From Datnioides undecimradiatus (taxonomy: Eukaryota; Chordata; Actinopteri; Lobotiformes; Datnioididae): 64,000 bases of DNA. The stretch lies in contig WARS01000016.1 in the NCBI GenBank assembly GCA_008933995.1, positions 16,496,886 through 16,560,885 on the forward strand. The letters run 5' to 3'. The notes under the pieces are model-generated. The model did no database searches and was not told the DNA's origin. It saw only the letters and a list, made by a program, of their open reading frames with translations. How positions within the stretch are numbered: the first letter of the stretch is position 1; each line of letters opens with the position of its first letter. The position numbers and the translations under genes were made by a program. This document shows, in pieces, positions 14,167-29,100 of this stretch.

Positions 14167-17100
14167 TTCTTTTTCCCTGTAATTTATTTTAAATATAGAT
14201 TAACTGATAAGGTTACATCAAACAGGCCTGAACACCTAAATACATATATATGCTACTATTCACAGGTAGTACCATTACTGGTCATGACATGATCCTTCCA
14301 ATACAAATACCAGCAAACAACATCACAAGTGCATAACCTTGTATGATCAATCTATTATTATTACATATATAATGTATGCAAGAAACCGCTTACATAATTA
14401 CCTTTCTTAAATTTAGATATCTCACTAGAATTGAGATCCAACAGACAAATGTCAAATTATAATCTTCTGTTACTGTACAAAGCAAAAAAGTGTTATTCGT
14501 ACGGTTCTGTCATGTGTATCATTTGATAGCAGTTCTTTTACATTTTTATAGCTGAAATGTGTTTGGGTAGAAGTGTTTGGTGAACAGCTGTTAATGTCGC
14601 AGGTGTCTTTAATCCAAAACTACAGCTGGAAACAGAGCGTCAACTTTAGGAAATCTTAGCCACAGAGAAGTCGCAAGCATTTATCTAGAATCATTTAGCT
14701 CTTGCTGTTTTCACCCTATGAAGCTGTAGAAATTTAACTTTTCTACATTTTAGATGAGTATTTGATGAGTTTTTCATTTTGTCTTTTCTTGCTACTTTGT
14801 GGTAGGATTGAACAGACTTTATGATCATGGGAAGGGGATTATGGGATAAAAGCACTTAGACATACAATATAGGCCTCTTATGAAACTTTTTTCCCTTGGC
14901 CCACTAGGTGGTGCCACATATTGCTAAAACTGGCCCCAGGAGGTCTAACGGGGAAGTATCAGCCCACCATATGAGGGCACTGTGCTCATTTTGATCAGAA
15001 GTTCCTATGCTGCCAGCTAAGGATGGGAGTCACCATGTTTACATCTGCAGGCAGTGATTTATATGCTGCGACTTAATGCCACTTCAGTTAGTCACCTTGG
15101 GAAGAGAATGTAGAAAGATAGACATATTTTCTTTAATGCCTTATACATAGTTTGCTAAAACATTGCTTTACAGCCATACATGCTCATTGCAAACAACAAT
15201 GAAAGTACAGCATAGTACATGCTGTTCATGGACATAGACATATGAACTTCTGAATATGTGACTCAAGATACCAATCAAAAGGAGACATGCAAGTCCTACT
15301 CTTCCCAATATGGAATAAACAGTTACTGACATTCCACAGCCTTAATTTAACTTTTCAACAAATCAGACACGTACCCACTGCCTGCATAGTCAACACATAG
15401 CCACCATCATGCCATGAGAGACGGCTTCATGGGGCGAGATATGGGTGAGGAAGCAGGGTCAGCTTGCCTTGCTCCACATTTGGCACAGTTGCAAACAGGG
15501 GTGGTTCCTGATTTATGGTGCCCTAGCAAAGAGTGAAATATCTTGGCCACAGAGACTTAGGGTCCGGCCCCTCACGACCACCATAAGACTGGCGTGTCCA
15601 CAGTGAGGCATCACTTTGATTCATACCATGTTTCCCTGATGATGCTTGTAAAATGGTCAGATTTATGCTGGGGATGAGTCACAGGGTTTCATGATGTGAT
15701 ATCAAAAGGTAAATTAAAGTTTGTGAGGCAACGAGAATCGCATGTAAACTGCCCCTGGCCCTATCATTGTCAAATAAGCCCATAAGTTCACATGCCTGAC
15801 ATTAAGTCACTGAAGAGGTACACACAAACACGTTACACCCAAAGACATGCAAGTAAACCCTGAGAGGCTTACACTGGAGAAACACATTTTCTCCACTTCT
15901 CTCTCAGATGTACATGGTAGCTGTAGGTTATCATGTTTCAACCATTAAGTCAGTGTAACACAGGATATTAGGGTCAAAAAGGAACATACAGGTCAAAAGG
16001 AACCTTTGACTTGACAGCTGCCTCCCAACTGTGGAACTTCAAGAGCATTCCAACAATTATGTCCCCCGGCAGGAAAAGTGCAATTAGTCTTTAGAGTTCT
16101 GCTGACACAGTGCCCACTAGAGGAGTTTAGAGTGACATCTGTTTGGGGCATTTGCTAAGAAACAAAATATCAGTCAAAGGTTGATGAAACCATCTAAAAA
16201 TGAAAAGAAACAAACAAGATGCCAGAATGTTATAATTGAATATAATGGTCTAAAATGCACAATTCTTATAGTTTTTGCCAAGACTGAAATCATGCATTTT
16301 TCTAAAGTAAACAGCAAGGCTTTCAAATGTAAACCATAAATTCTGACACCACCATTTTTCTGACAGATTATCAACACTTGCCTCTGTTTTCTGGCCTATC
16401 GGGTGTTCTGTGGTCATTTTGATGTCAGAGTGCTGACAAGAGCTAAGAAAAGCCCTCCAGTTACCTGGGATCCATTGACATTGAGTGTCAAAATGGGTGC
16501 TGAGAGCTGGGGGCCAGGTGACTGAGTCTCCGAACAGCCTGCTTGGACTTTGGACAGAGTGACATCAGAGATCTATCTGGCGTGTCAGAGTTTCTGCCAG
16601 CAAAAAGAAGGATGGAGACCGCACAGGCTGAAGAGAAAGTCTAAACTTACAGCAGCTATAGCTCCTGTCACAGTAGCCAAAGGCTTGACAAAAAACAGTC
16701 CTTGTTCCTTAATCCTGGAGTCAGTCAAAAAACTGATGAAGGGGGACAAACACATGGGGGAGATTTACAGGATAATTATGAGACTTGATAAGGTTTAAAA
16801 AAAAAACAAGGAAGTATAAGAAAAGAAAAAGGCAAATAGCAAGAATTTTCATGACAAGTTAATGTAGTTTCGTATCAGAGAAATATTTTTCAGGTAGGTA
16901 TTGAAGCACAGAAAGCGTCACAAGACTCAGTGGTAAAGTAACATGAGGTGAGGGGGGAGATTGTGTTGGCTTTGACAACTGAGCCCAACCCGCCATTTTT
17001 CCTGCTGCTCTGAAATAGTTATTTATAGCTGCTGCCCGGGTGCAGACAGTAAATTTCTTTTTTTCACAGGCTGCTGCTGTGGTGTCCAGTGACACATTAA

Positions 17101-20100
17101 AACAAATAAATGATGAATGAAAGTCTGCAGTTCTGACTATAAACATCTAAAATGGACCCTTATATTTTACACAGGCTCACTTATTTGTTCTGTTCACAAG
17201 TAGCTACAGGGTACAGCAATGAACCCCTACTGGAGTCTTCCCTGACAGTGGTCAGCAACATCGGAGCTATATTGGTGTACAAGATGACGTAGCGATGATT
17301 CCCACAACCCCTCCTTCAATCCCTCTCTCCTTCCTTCCTTTCATATCACCCTCTATCTCCTTTCTTACCTCACTCCCACTCTCCTCCATCTCTGTCCAAA
17401 GCAAGCTTTGCATTTCACCATCTGTCACGGCTGTCATGCTTACAAAAACCAATCAAACCTGGTTACGTCATACCATTAACTGACCTCCAAGCCAATGGCA
17501 GTGCAGCTCCCTTCTCACCTCCCATCATTTAAAATACCCCAATTTCCAGGGTTAAGGATAGCCTCAGAGTTTCCTGTTGTTATAATACTGTGTACACGCA
17601 CGGAATTAGTAAAGTTGTGGATTGTCAAAGAAAAAATTAAAATATAGCAGTATTAGTAAACCAAAAAATACATGAAGAGTAAACCAACAGTGTAAGCCCA
17701 GCTTCACTGCAACATGTGTTTGAACATGATTGTCAAGAATTCAAGAGACTGACCAGGAAACTAAAGATTACAAATAAAATCCCTGCAACAGCACTCAATT
17801 AATGCTTTTACTGTTCCCTCAATGAAATCAATGAAGTTCTCAAGGGTATGTCAAACGTGATTGAAAAATGAGAAAAATAGATGAAGGATCGGGCTTAGTG
17901 CGAAGGGCAACAATTCAAAAGCAAAGAAAATATGACGAAAGCCACATATAAACATGCCTCGAATTCTGTGGAAAAGTAAGGGCGATCATGCTCAGCCTGT
18001 ATATAAAAAACATACACATGAAGCCTAAAGACAATATTTCAACATGTGAAACTATTTGATGTTGTGATTCAAAATGTGTTGAGTATAGTTCAGTCATCTG
18101 TAATAAACAGTGAAAATGGATTAATATGTTTGTCTCTAGCAATATGACATGTTGAAAAGCAATATTGCGCCATCACATTACCATGTTAAATCAAAAGGCC
18201 GACGAAGCCACAAGGCAAAGCAATGGGGATGAGTCTTTTCCAAGTAAAGATAACAGATGGGTGAAATATTTAGGAAAGAACAGTCAACCTCACACACATG
18301 GTGGACACGAGAGGTCTGACAGTGACAAGGAGGGCACTGCAGCCATATGGCTCAGCATGTCTCATCCCAGGAAGCTGCCGGCATTACAGGCTGCTCAAAC
18401 AGCCATTAGTACAAATTACAAACAATGAAAAAGAGTGAACTCAGCAACTTTTCCAACAGCTGCTCTGCTGAACCCCAAAATGACAAATGAACAAAAGGGG
18501 GGAAGAGGAAAAAGAGAAAGTCACCCAGCAAAAGCCAGTGTAAGTGAGAAATCCCCCTCAAAGCCGGTGGACAGAATGGGTTGGCTATGCCCTCTAGTAA
18601 TGACCATCAAGGGATTTCTCTGTGTAGCTTGGTCATTGAAATAATACACACTCATAAAAAAGAAACAATTAGACTATTAATTTTATCTTTTATAATTTTA
18701 TGGCATCATTAGACCATTTCATGATTGAGCTTTAGTTTCATGCACATGAAATTCTAAGCTAAAAATTATTTAACTTTTTTCCAAGCAGCATCTGAAACTA
18801 GAGCTGCTTGGGAGGGTCAAGCATGTCAGATTAGAAGAAAAATTACATGGTAGGATTTCGCATATTTGTTCACAAAGTGCTCATACATTATATATGGGGT
18901 ATTTTTAATGCCTGTGCAAGACAATACACTTTTACAGAGACTTTCCGAGATGGAGAGGTTTGATCGTTACTTTGCTGTCTGCAAGAGAGAACCGGCTAAT
19001 CCACACAGCAGGGACGCATGAGGGTCCTGGCCTGCTGTCCTCTCATTGATGAGTCATTGACAGCTGTATCTGAGCTGTCCCAGACCCACACGCAAAACAT
19101 AAATGTAATGTCTTTTTTCATGTGCGCTGGACACTCTCACTCCACAAGTTTTATCTATAGTAGCTTCTGTTACTCAGATAAATGTAAAATCACAAATTCA
19201 TATCAACAGTGCTATTATAGCCGATTACTTTGTAACAGCTAGAGGAAGTCAAGAGCTGCCTCCTGTGCCCTCCCACCTCCCTGAGGTACAATTGATTACC
19301 TGGGAGGTTAACTAACAGGAAGCTCTTTGGTATGGATTTTGACCTTGTGCTGACAAACAGGGGGAGAGGGGGACTCTCTAGGCCCCCTCTCTCAACACAC
19401 AGGGTATTTTAGGTTGCCAATTAGCATGCCTGTTCTTTAATCTGTTTCTTAAGCTGTCTATCGTCTTTTCTTTCTGTGTATGCATCCACACCCTCTCTCT
19501 CGAACTGTTAAAGCTTATTTACACCCTCTCTGCCTTTCCACTTTCTTCCACTCTTTACCCTGACACTGCCTGATAGTGGCAGAAGAGAGGCTGATAGCAA
19601 AATCCAGGAATAGAGGCTGACATTACATTTTTTCTACCTTGGAGTCTACATCTTGAACTGATGTCGGAAAAAGGGGAGTTTATGAATGAAATGTTGTCCT
19701 TATGATATAAAGAAGCTTGTGTCCAGATAGAGGGTATGAATGTGACTATGAATGTAATACATTTAAAATTACTATGACAACTAATTGTTTCTACTCTTAT
19801 TATCACTGTAAGCTGGCAAACATACGGTTCATGAGCTTCCTCTAGGATACTTGTTTACCATGTTACCTGACCTAGTTTCCAAAGTAACTGTTTTGGTGTT
19901 ATGTAAGGTTTGTGCTGACAGACAGTGCAGTGACTCACTCCAGATCCACAAACATTTAGATGACTCACCACAACTCCCAAAATATACAACATTTTGAACT
20001 CCTGCTGGTCCGCACTTTGAGACACTTTGGCACTTAAAATTTACATGGAGGTAGCTTCGTCATAGATCAGACTTTTGAAATTGAGGGAGGACTGTGTCAT

Positions 20101-23100
20101 AAAGGGTGGGTTTAAACCTCTGCATTAGGGTACAAAGAAATATTGCCTCCCAGAAAGTGCAGCTGGACCATTCCAGCTCAATTTGGTTCTTTATATATTG
20201 ACTGACATCAAGATCGACATGTCAGTTTGTCAGGAAGCTTCACTTAAACAATGGGCAGCAGGCCAGCTCTCCTTCAGAATAGATTTTGCTCGAGACATCA
20301 GATTTCTTGGACACGTGTACCTTCTAAATAAGTAAATTTTCCAATTTAAGGAGTCTGTCCTGTCTTTAAATACACCAGCTTGATGAGGGAAGCATTTCTG
20401 ATTACTGACCAACTGCATGTAAATGTGTGTTAAGAGTGTTAGTGCACAGTACATAAACACATTGCACATTTTTTTGTCCTATATCCCAGTTTCTCCCCAA
20501 AACCTGAAATCTTCTTTTTTAATCAATGTGATTGACAAAGCAGTTGATGAAACATTAGACACTCAGCAATGGTAGTTTACTGTTACACTGATACATTGTA
20601 AAATTACCTCAGATTTTGAATTTGGAAAATATGATTGTAAATGGCTTCCCATATCTAATTTACTATTATGGCGCACAGAGTTTGGCAAAGTGCCATGGTT
20701 TCTGATTATGTGAAAGATAATACAAAGTGGGTTTGGTGACAGATTGAGTGGTTCTCACTGGTGGCAATATAGTCTCATGAGAGTCACTCTTCCTATTGCC
20801 ATCCAGCTCAGACCATTTAAAACTAATCCCTAAATGTAAATCTGGTCCAAAGTTCTGTGGGACCCCACTGGTGTAAAATCTGCAGCTAACGTGTGAAATA
20901 GCTTCAGGAGAGAGTAGTTAAGTTGATGTGTCACTGTAGATGCAGTGTTGCTGGATAATAGACTTCCTTTAGTGCAAAAGTTGCACTCTTTACAGGACCC
21001 AGGAGACACAAATTGATAGATGAAATTGTTAACACAGCAACTGACAGACACTGTGGATAGAATTATAAAACTGTTTACTTGAAGAAAAAAACAATGGCAA
21101 AGGACTATATGCTAATAGGTTTTTATTTTGATTGCAAAACATGTAAAAATAACTTTGAAGATATAGATGCAAAATCGAGGTAGACTCTTTGTAAAATCTG
21201 ACTGGTACAACCCTAACAATGAGATAGTAAGTAAAGTCAAAAGGCCACATATTTGAAGGTTAGACAGTCACTGACTGCATTAACTGAATAAAACATTTCC
21301 TTCACATTGATAACTGCTGGCAGTTTCACTCGTGTTTGTTTGTTTGTTTGCAGTTTTCTGTCACAAAATCACTGCACAGGTGCCATATTGTTTAGGTTTT
21401 TTGACCATTGTTCAGCTGGACTGTCCAAAAATTTGGTAATGAAAGAGGGTGTGGACTCTTACACTGGTCACCTAATAAGTGTAGAATATAAACATTCAAA
21501 ACACCCTTAAAGCCAAAATCAAGCACTTTAAAGTCAAACATTATTCTAATATGTTATATTTATCTACCATGCCACAAATGCTCCTTTATTCTGACACAGG
21601 ATGCATGGTGTTCTCAACTGTCAACAACTCTACATAATGATAGGAGCCCTGTTCACCTGCTTCTTCTGTTGGCAGACGTTGGTCACACAATCTAGACCCA
21701 ATACTCCACAGCAGATATCAGACATTTCTACCCATTAACAATGCTGTATATCTTTTTTTACAAATTACAATTACTGGGTGGTGCAGTTGTCTATTAACTC
21801 ATGACTACAAGACCCTCAGGACCTGCTGGTAAATGAAGGTAGGGATGGGGTGAGAGGATCTGTTGGCAATATGGCAGGTCTGATAATTTATATACTGCCC
21901 ACCTGGTGCCCCCCCAGCAAGCATATGTTGAGAATGTGCCAGACTGCGAACAGCCTCTACTATCTACAGCCTTGGGCCAACATGAGCCAGCCCTATTCTA
22001 TGTCGAACTGTATCTTTATACCACCACAAATCAACAACCGTCTTCAAGCTGTCTCTCGTTGCCCTGAATGACCAAAAGCATAATAATGTGTTAACAATGC
22101 CAATGCAGTGTGTACTTCATGTTTACATATAGCACATTAACCTGTTGAATACACAGAGGCAGGTAACTGGACTGAATAAAAGTAATTATAATTATAATGG
22201 CTTTCCTTAATTCATTGCTGACCCCAACTCATCAATCTGGATCTCTGGGCAATGTTTTTGTGCTTTGCACCCAGAAAATACACACATAAGCTAATTAAAC
22301 TGCATTATCACACAATGTCTGGAGTCACTATATGTAATATAGCATTTAAATGAAAAAAGTGCTACTCAGACATTAATACAGCGGCCAAAAAACAAATACA
22401 AATAGCCAGACCCTTTCCAATTTAATGGGAGACTTTTGCTTGTTCTTACTCAGCTGGACAGAATTCAAGCTCTAGTTCAATATGATCACTAAGAGAACTG
22501 TTTCTATGTAACCAACTAATTTCAAATCCTAAATACATAATTGGAGTAAATCTGTATTTCATAAATGACGGTAGGGATTTCCATGCAGTAATATGGTAAT
22601 ACATTAGTTTACAATGTGTTGCCTCTATAATCACAAACACCCACAGACACAGTACAATGCACACACAAAGAGCTAACACAAACAAAAAGGTATACACAAC
22701 ACCAACACAACTAAAATGATAATTAAACAAACAACAGTAAAACAGGACAATAAATTGTAATTGCCATGGCCAAAGTAAACAAAAAATGGAGGGCTTTTCC
22801 TTAATTATGCATTTAGAGTCAACACCATTTCAACGGGTCATCCATAGTAGAAGCACTACTGATAATTCAAAAATCCAAATATAAATGTACTTAATGATTT
22901 CTCTGAGCCACCACAGACAATGGTTTTTAAACATATAGAATGAAGCAGTAGCCTATTGTGAAACAAAGACTACATACCAGCTGGAGGACAGTTATAATGA
23001 GGAAGGCATGTAAACAGAACATTTTGTAAGGCCTATGGATGACTCTAGCAGTAGGAATGCGTATTTAAGTAGGGCTAAAAAGCTATGAATTACTAACTGC

Positions 23101-26100
23101 AGCAGATTGTCAATGATGTTCATATGGAGAAACAAATCCTACCTAGCTAGACAAATCAATATCTTATCTGTTGGCGTGGTTGTTTAATTTGTCAATACAT
23201 CTTTGACCATTCTGTGTCCCTGTGTCTGTGCGTGCTGCACCTGTGTATAGAGGAGGTACAGAAAATTTGATTTCCTGTACTCTGGCCCTCTCACCGTGTG
23301 GACAAAAGCAAAATGCCTTTGGGGTGAGCAAACGTGCTACAATCTCCCCTGACCTCAGCTGTTGGTGCCGGCCTAACGGAGCGGAACAGAGTGGATGTGT
23401 GGGTCTTAAAACAGGAGGTAGGTTTATGTGTCACTTAGACACCTCCACGCTCCTACTGTTAAATGTGGAGGGCACCATGCTTTAAGTTCATTCTCCAAAT
23501 ATGTGGCAGAGGAGATTTTGTGTACTCTGTGCATGACCGTGCGCTGATGGCTGACATTGCTGTATTGCAGGGTGATATATAAACAAAGACATTGCTAATT
23601 AAGAAAACAAGGAGACACAATAAAAACTATAAGATACCAAACAAAATAATAGGTCACTATTCTTTATAATATTACAGTCTTTCCCAAATTGTAACTTCAA
23701 ATGCTATCTTCCTTACTTCCTTACTTCTTGCTCATATCTAGCCAATCATGAACCGCAAATACTCAGGTTGACACAGACCGCTGAAAGACAAACAAAATAA
23801 ATTTTAAAAATTCTGATACTGTTTCTGCTGTTCCTCAACTGAATACATCACGGCAATGAGCATGCAGCAGTGTGAGCAATAACTGTTGTGAGTCAGTATA
23901 GTGCCTTGCATTGCACAGTCAGATGCACATTTGTGAGTGTTGTGCATTGTGTGTGCAATGTTACCATAGACATCAAACTCTGACAGAGAGCACACATCAA
24001 AATGTGTCAAACCCAAGCTCCGTCACCAGTGATGAGGGCAGGATCATCGGCTACAACACAGAGACAGCAGTGGAAGAGCTTGCAGGCTCCAAGATGAAAG
24101 ACTGTACAAGTCATAAGTGCAAGAACATTATCTGCAGCATTCTCATAGTTGTGCACAATAAATTTGACCTCCAAAATCAGATTGTCAATGCTGCGTTTTA
24201 CTGCACTGTCTGGAGGCATCTGGGAACATTCAGAGAGAACAACCTGAACAGTGCAGAGTGATGGCACATTGGTGCTCCATCATGGCAACATGCTCCCAGG
24301 GTATTGAAAATGCTGTTTTTTGCATGCATCAACACAACTGTAACTGCGCACCCGCCCTGCTCCTTGTATTTGGCTCCCTGTAACCTTTCTGTCTTTCCCA
24401 AAATGAAATTCAAGCTAAAGGGTCATCATTTATCATCTGCACATGCTCATTTGGATCCCTGTGAACTTCTGTGCTCCAACCCAAATTTGTAACATGCTGA
24501 CCACGACAGCCCATCAACTGTGCATATATGGGACAACTATTCGTAGACAGAATACAGAGTCCAGACAGAAGTAGTAGCCTGCTCTTGTGATCTCTTATCT
24601 TTTCATAGCACACTCAAACATTGCCTCTTCGGCTTATCAAAGCCCTTCACAGTCCATCTTTTGCTCTTAACTTGGATAAGAATAACCAACCAAAAAAAGA
24701 GACTAGTAACAGACCAATGTCACCTAAAGGGATGAAAGGTTTTTACTGTAAAGCAGGTTCAAAAGTTTTGGCAAATGACAGAAAAAGACAGTATGGGCTT
24801 ACGAACACCGCTTCTTTCTGTCTCAGAAAAGTAATGTTGTATGCATTTTGCAAAGTAGCAACAGCATTTAATTCCTTCCATTCCCCCCTCTTTACTATCT
24901 CTTGAAAAAATAAGCATCTGATTGACATCAAGAGGCAAAGGCCTCCTACTCATGTTAGCCTTGCCAGAAGAAAATATCACAGCAGTGGAAGTATTGACAA
25001 GATCTTAAAACAGTATCTGACTCACTTATGACTCATGAAACCAAATGCGGGAATTAATAATAATGAAATCAAACAACGAGCCCACATATTCCAGCCTACA
25101 GAACCTACACTACCTGATGGTAAATGGTAAACGTGGTGGTAAACTTTTTGGCTATTTTGTTGACCCCATAGCAGGAGCAGCACAAAAGACCTCTTTGTTT
25201 GATGGAAATGGATGAAAAAAATAACAGAGTTTGCACTGATCATGGGAGAAAGAAAAAGATGATGATATAATCTTTATGATCATCACACATATAACCCCTT
25301 GTTAAATCATTCATCAAAAGAGTTGAACTTGTAGGTCTTAATGAAGAGAACATTTTTGTTTCCAATTCCCAGCCTCCCTCTAGTTGTGCTGACACTATAG
25401 TTTCAATGCAATATCTGAAAAAAATCTAACGTATCTAAGATCTGGCCACCACAAGGTGATCAACAGCTGCAAGAGTACAGTGTATACAGTGTATAATTCA
25501 ACCCCTATGGGAATGAATGAGCTCTCGTTGTCACTAATCTGACAATGCGTGAAGTGGTGCATGAGGCATGATGAGTACCTATGCCATACGATTTGGATGT
25601 GTGCAAAATTTTGGACATATCTGTCTGCCATTTAGATTTTGTTATCATGCATCTGATCTCAGTACAAGAGGGAAGTGACATTGTTATGTTAAATGCAAAA
25701 AGAAAATTATTGTTGGATATCATAATTTGTAGAAATACAAGTTTTTCAAACACTGTTTAATAAAATAGGGTTTCATCTAACGTACTTGAGAATCAACAGT
25801 GAAGAAACAGAAAATAGAAAAATAGTCAATATTCACATAGAGACAAATACGGATTCAAAATCTTTAATCTAAACTGTATTTTATATTTCCAAAGGGGCAG
25901 TGCACTTCATTGCTTTCATTCGAACAACTCCTTTAAATTTAGAATGTGTTCACACAGAGACCTTTAAACCCTGCCAGCTCATGTATTTAAGTATTAAGGA
26001 CCGATGAGGTAGTGATAAAGAGCTGATCCCAACGGACTGATTAATTGTCTCCTCCAGTTGGGGCTAAAGTCAACCCCTGCTTAATATTTCAGAGGCAAAA

Positions 26101-29100
26101 TGTCCTAAATTGCACTCTTTGCCCATGTAACTGTAACTTAACTTTTGTGGCCTAAAAGAAATGAAAGTATAGTTGGTAAAATATGGCAATTTTGTACATC
26201 AGTTCAATTTCACTAACAGCTGTACAATTTTTATTTATTTTTTAATCTACAAGTGAGTTTGCTGCTATAACTGCTGATTTTGGGTGACATACAGCATACA
26301 AGACATACAATTAATGAAACTTCTTTAATTAATATTATAAATCCTTTTTTCTGTATTACATCAAAAGACTAGCATGTCACTTGAGTCACATTACAGCTTC
26401 ATTTATAGCAGCCCCAGACCAAAACACTTAAACTGTGATGATTTGGGATTAACTGGTGTATCCCACTCAAGCCAGTCCAAGTTATGTGTAAATCTCATTG
26501 GTAGATATATACAGATGGAAATATTTGACAAGACTCTTTTCCAATTGCTATCTTTCAATGTTCACACAGCGTATAAAGACATTTAAGCCTCTTTAACTCT
26601 GTACACTCCCATTGTTCCAGATAGTTAGGCCTGCTAAGTCTACCAACTCAGCACCTGTAAACCCTTTTCCACTTGGGCATAATACTTCATGCTGCTGGAT
26701 GACAACCACAGACTAAATTAAATCTGCAATACAGGTGGATATGTGGTGACAAGTTTACTGATATAACCAGACATCACTTACAGCTAACATTAGGGATTTA
26801 ACAGTAAAAAGAATTCATCTCAAAGAGTATGTTCACAAATCCAAAATGTACTGTAAAAGTGTTTGCACAGTTTAAGAAAAGCATTGTATATTGTACAAAA
26901 TGGGGTTTAAGCAGAGATGATTATTCCTTTTGCCATATCTATGACACCATACTGGGGAACTTCCAGTGCAAAAGAGTAAAATAGGCAACAAACATAACTT
27001 TCCTAGAAGGAATGCTGCTCATATTACATTCATTTCATTTTGTGCGTTTGTCTGGAGTATCAAACAATAACTACATTCTAGCACAAAATTCGAGCTACCA
27101 GTCACTAAAATTAAAGGTCCAACCCTCCCAAATAAGTAGTTAAAAGTATGTTACAAAGCTGTGTGCAAATTTATGTTTTGCTCTTAATTTTTCTAAGCTT
27201 GAGTTATACACAGAGAAGTTTATTTACCTGCCATTAGTGTTTCATTTGGCAAGGCAAGTTTACTATATCTTATTTGGAGGTAAAGGGACATTCCTCTTCT
27301 TGTGGCACCATGGTGTGATTTAGGTTTAGATATTATAGGTGATTTTTATTTAACAACCCTATCATGATTTAAAGAAGCAGTGTTCAGGATTAAGCAGCAT
27401 CTAACAATAAACACAACAATTTGAAGTTACAGGTCATTATATTTCATATAAAGAAAACTTGAATCATGAATATTGTGCTAAATTTCTGCTAGTAAATCCT
27501 GCTAAACCCTTCTCATAAAATAAAGTGAACACAGGATGCACCTAAACTTGACATATGTCACCACGAAAGAAGATGACAACATGACCATAGTAACCATGAG
27601 GCCTCAGAGGCCCCTGCCTGGTGCCATGCAACTGTCAGCCATTTAACATCAAGATTAGCCACAGTTGCTGCCACGTGTCAACACAGCAATGAACACATGC
27701 TTAAGGTGATGGGGGAGGGAGATGGTACTAAGACTACAGAAGGTGACACAAGTAAAACACAATTCCCGTAAGTAAAGAAAGTAAAAAATCTTCTAATCTA
27801 CGTGTATGGCTGGGACAAAATTCATCTACTGCCTGTGTACTTAGATGTACTGATGAGAACAGTTGCCAAGAAAAGGCATAAAACCTACTCCCTGGGAAAG
27901 TGAGGATTTTATGTTAACATCACAACCTTCTAATGGACCTTTTAGGAGATGACACAAATATTAACTGTAGTTTTTACACTGCCTTTAGATTTTTTATAAC
28001 CACCTTCCATGTATAAGTAAACTATGAACCAATTGCTGCAGGATTATAACTAAAAAAACAAAACATCAGTGTCCTTAAAATAAAATACTCATGGCACTGA
28101 TTTTGCTCAGCCTTGTTTAAACAAATGCCATGGATTCCCCAATGTCACAAAGCTGTAAAGCCAGCTCAGTAATCAATCGTCACATCTAAGTCCAGACAAG
28201 AATCTTGAAAGAGCCACATGAGGTGTGGGAAAGCCTGTCAGATTAGCTCTTGTTAATGACCTTAAGTGGGATAGGATGGAAACTCTGATTTCAAAAGTTC
28301 AGTTAAGTAACTTTTGAATATTTGCTGTAATGTTTCAAATATTCAGTCAGACAAAGAGATAAACAAACAGATCATAGATCAGTTTAGGAATTAAAAAAGA
28401 TAAAACAACATATAGTCCACACACATTGTGGTCAACAGAAAACATCTTTCAAAACAGTAGCTTGTTTCCATCAAATCAGTGACAATGCAACAAATAAGTT
28501 GTCTTTGGACAGCGATGTTAAATATGAAATGAAAATAAATAAATAAAAACATGCAATTAGTTTTTCATTTTGTTTTTGCATTCTTTCTGTAATTCAGCTG
28601 TTACTGCTATCTCCCCCAATGCTATTCAAATTAGAATAAAACACAAGCATGAAGTGAACTAACTAGTATTCTTAAAAAGAAAAAGACTAAATGAAATCTG
28701 AAGTATTTACTCTACACTGGTTAACAGCAAAAGGCTCCCTTTGGAAAGCCGAGCGTGAGGAAGGCAATATAGAAACAACTGGTGCCATAAAATGTAGTTG
28801 CAGCTACGGCTGTCACCACAGTTTACCACAAGCGTGGGCCCCAATAAAGCTAGATAAAGCACAACTTTACCTTTCCTGAGGCATTTTCACACGTCAATGT
28901 ACTGATGACAAGCAGTAGAGACTGCAGTACAAGGTAAAATTTGCTTAGACAACTTTTCCCTCTGACATGCTGTCAGAGTGATATAGAGCCAGCAGGTGGG
29001 AAAGAACGGTAAGATGAGGAAAGTGAAATAGAAAAAACAGGGAAGGCATGAACGCTAACATGAAAATGAAAAAACAAAACATGTTAACTATGCTTAACTA

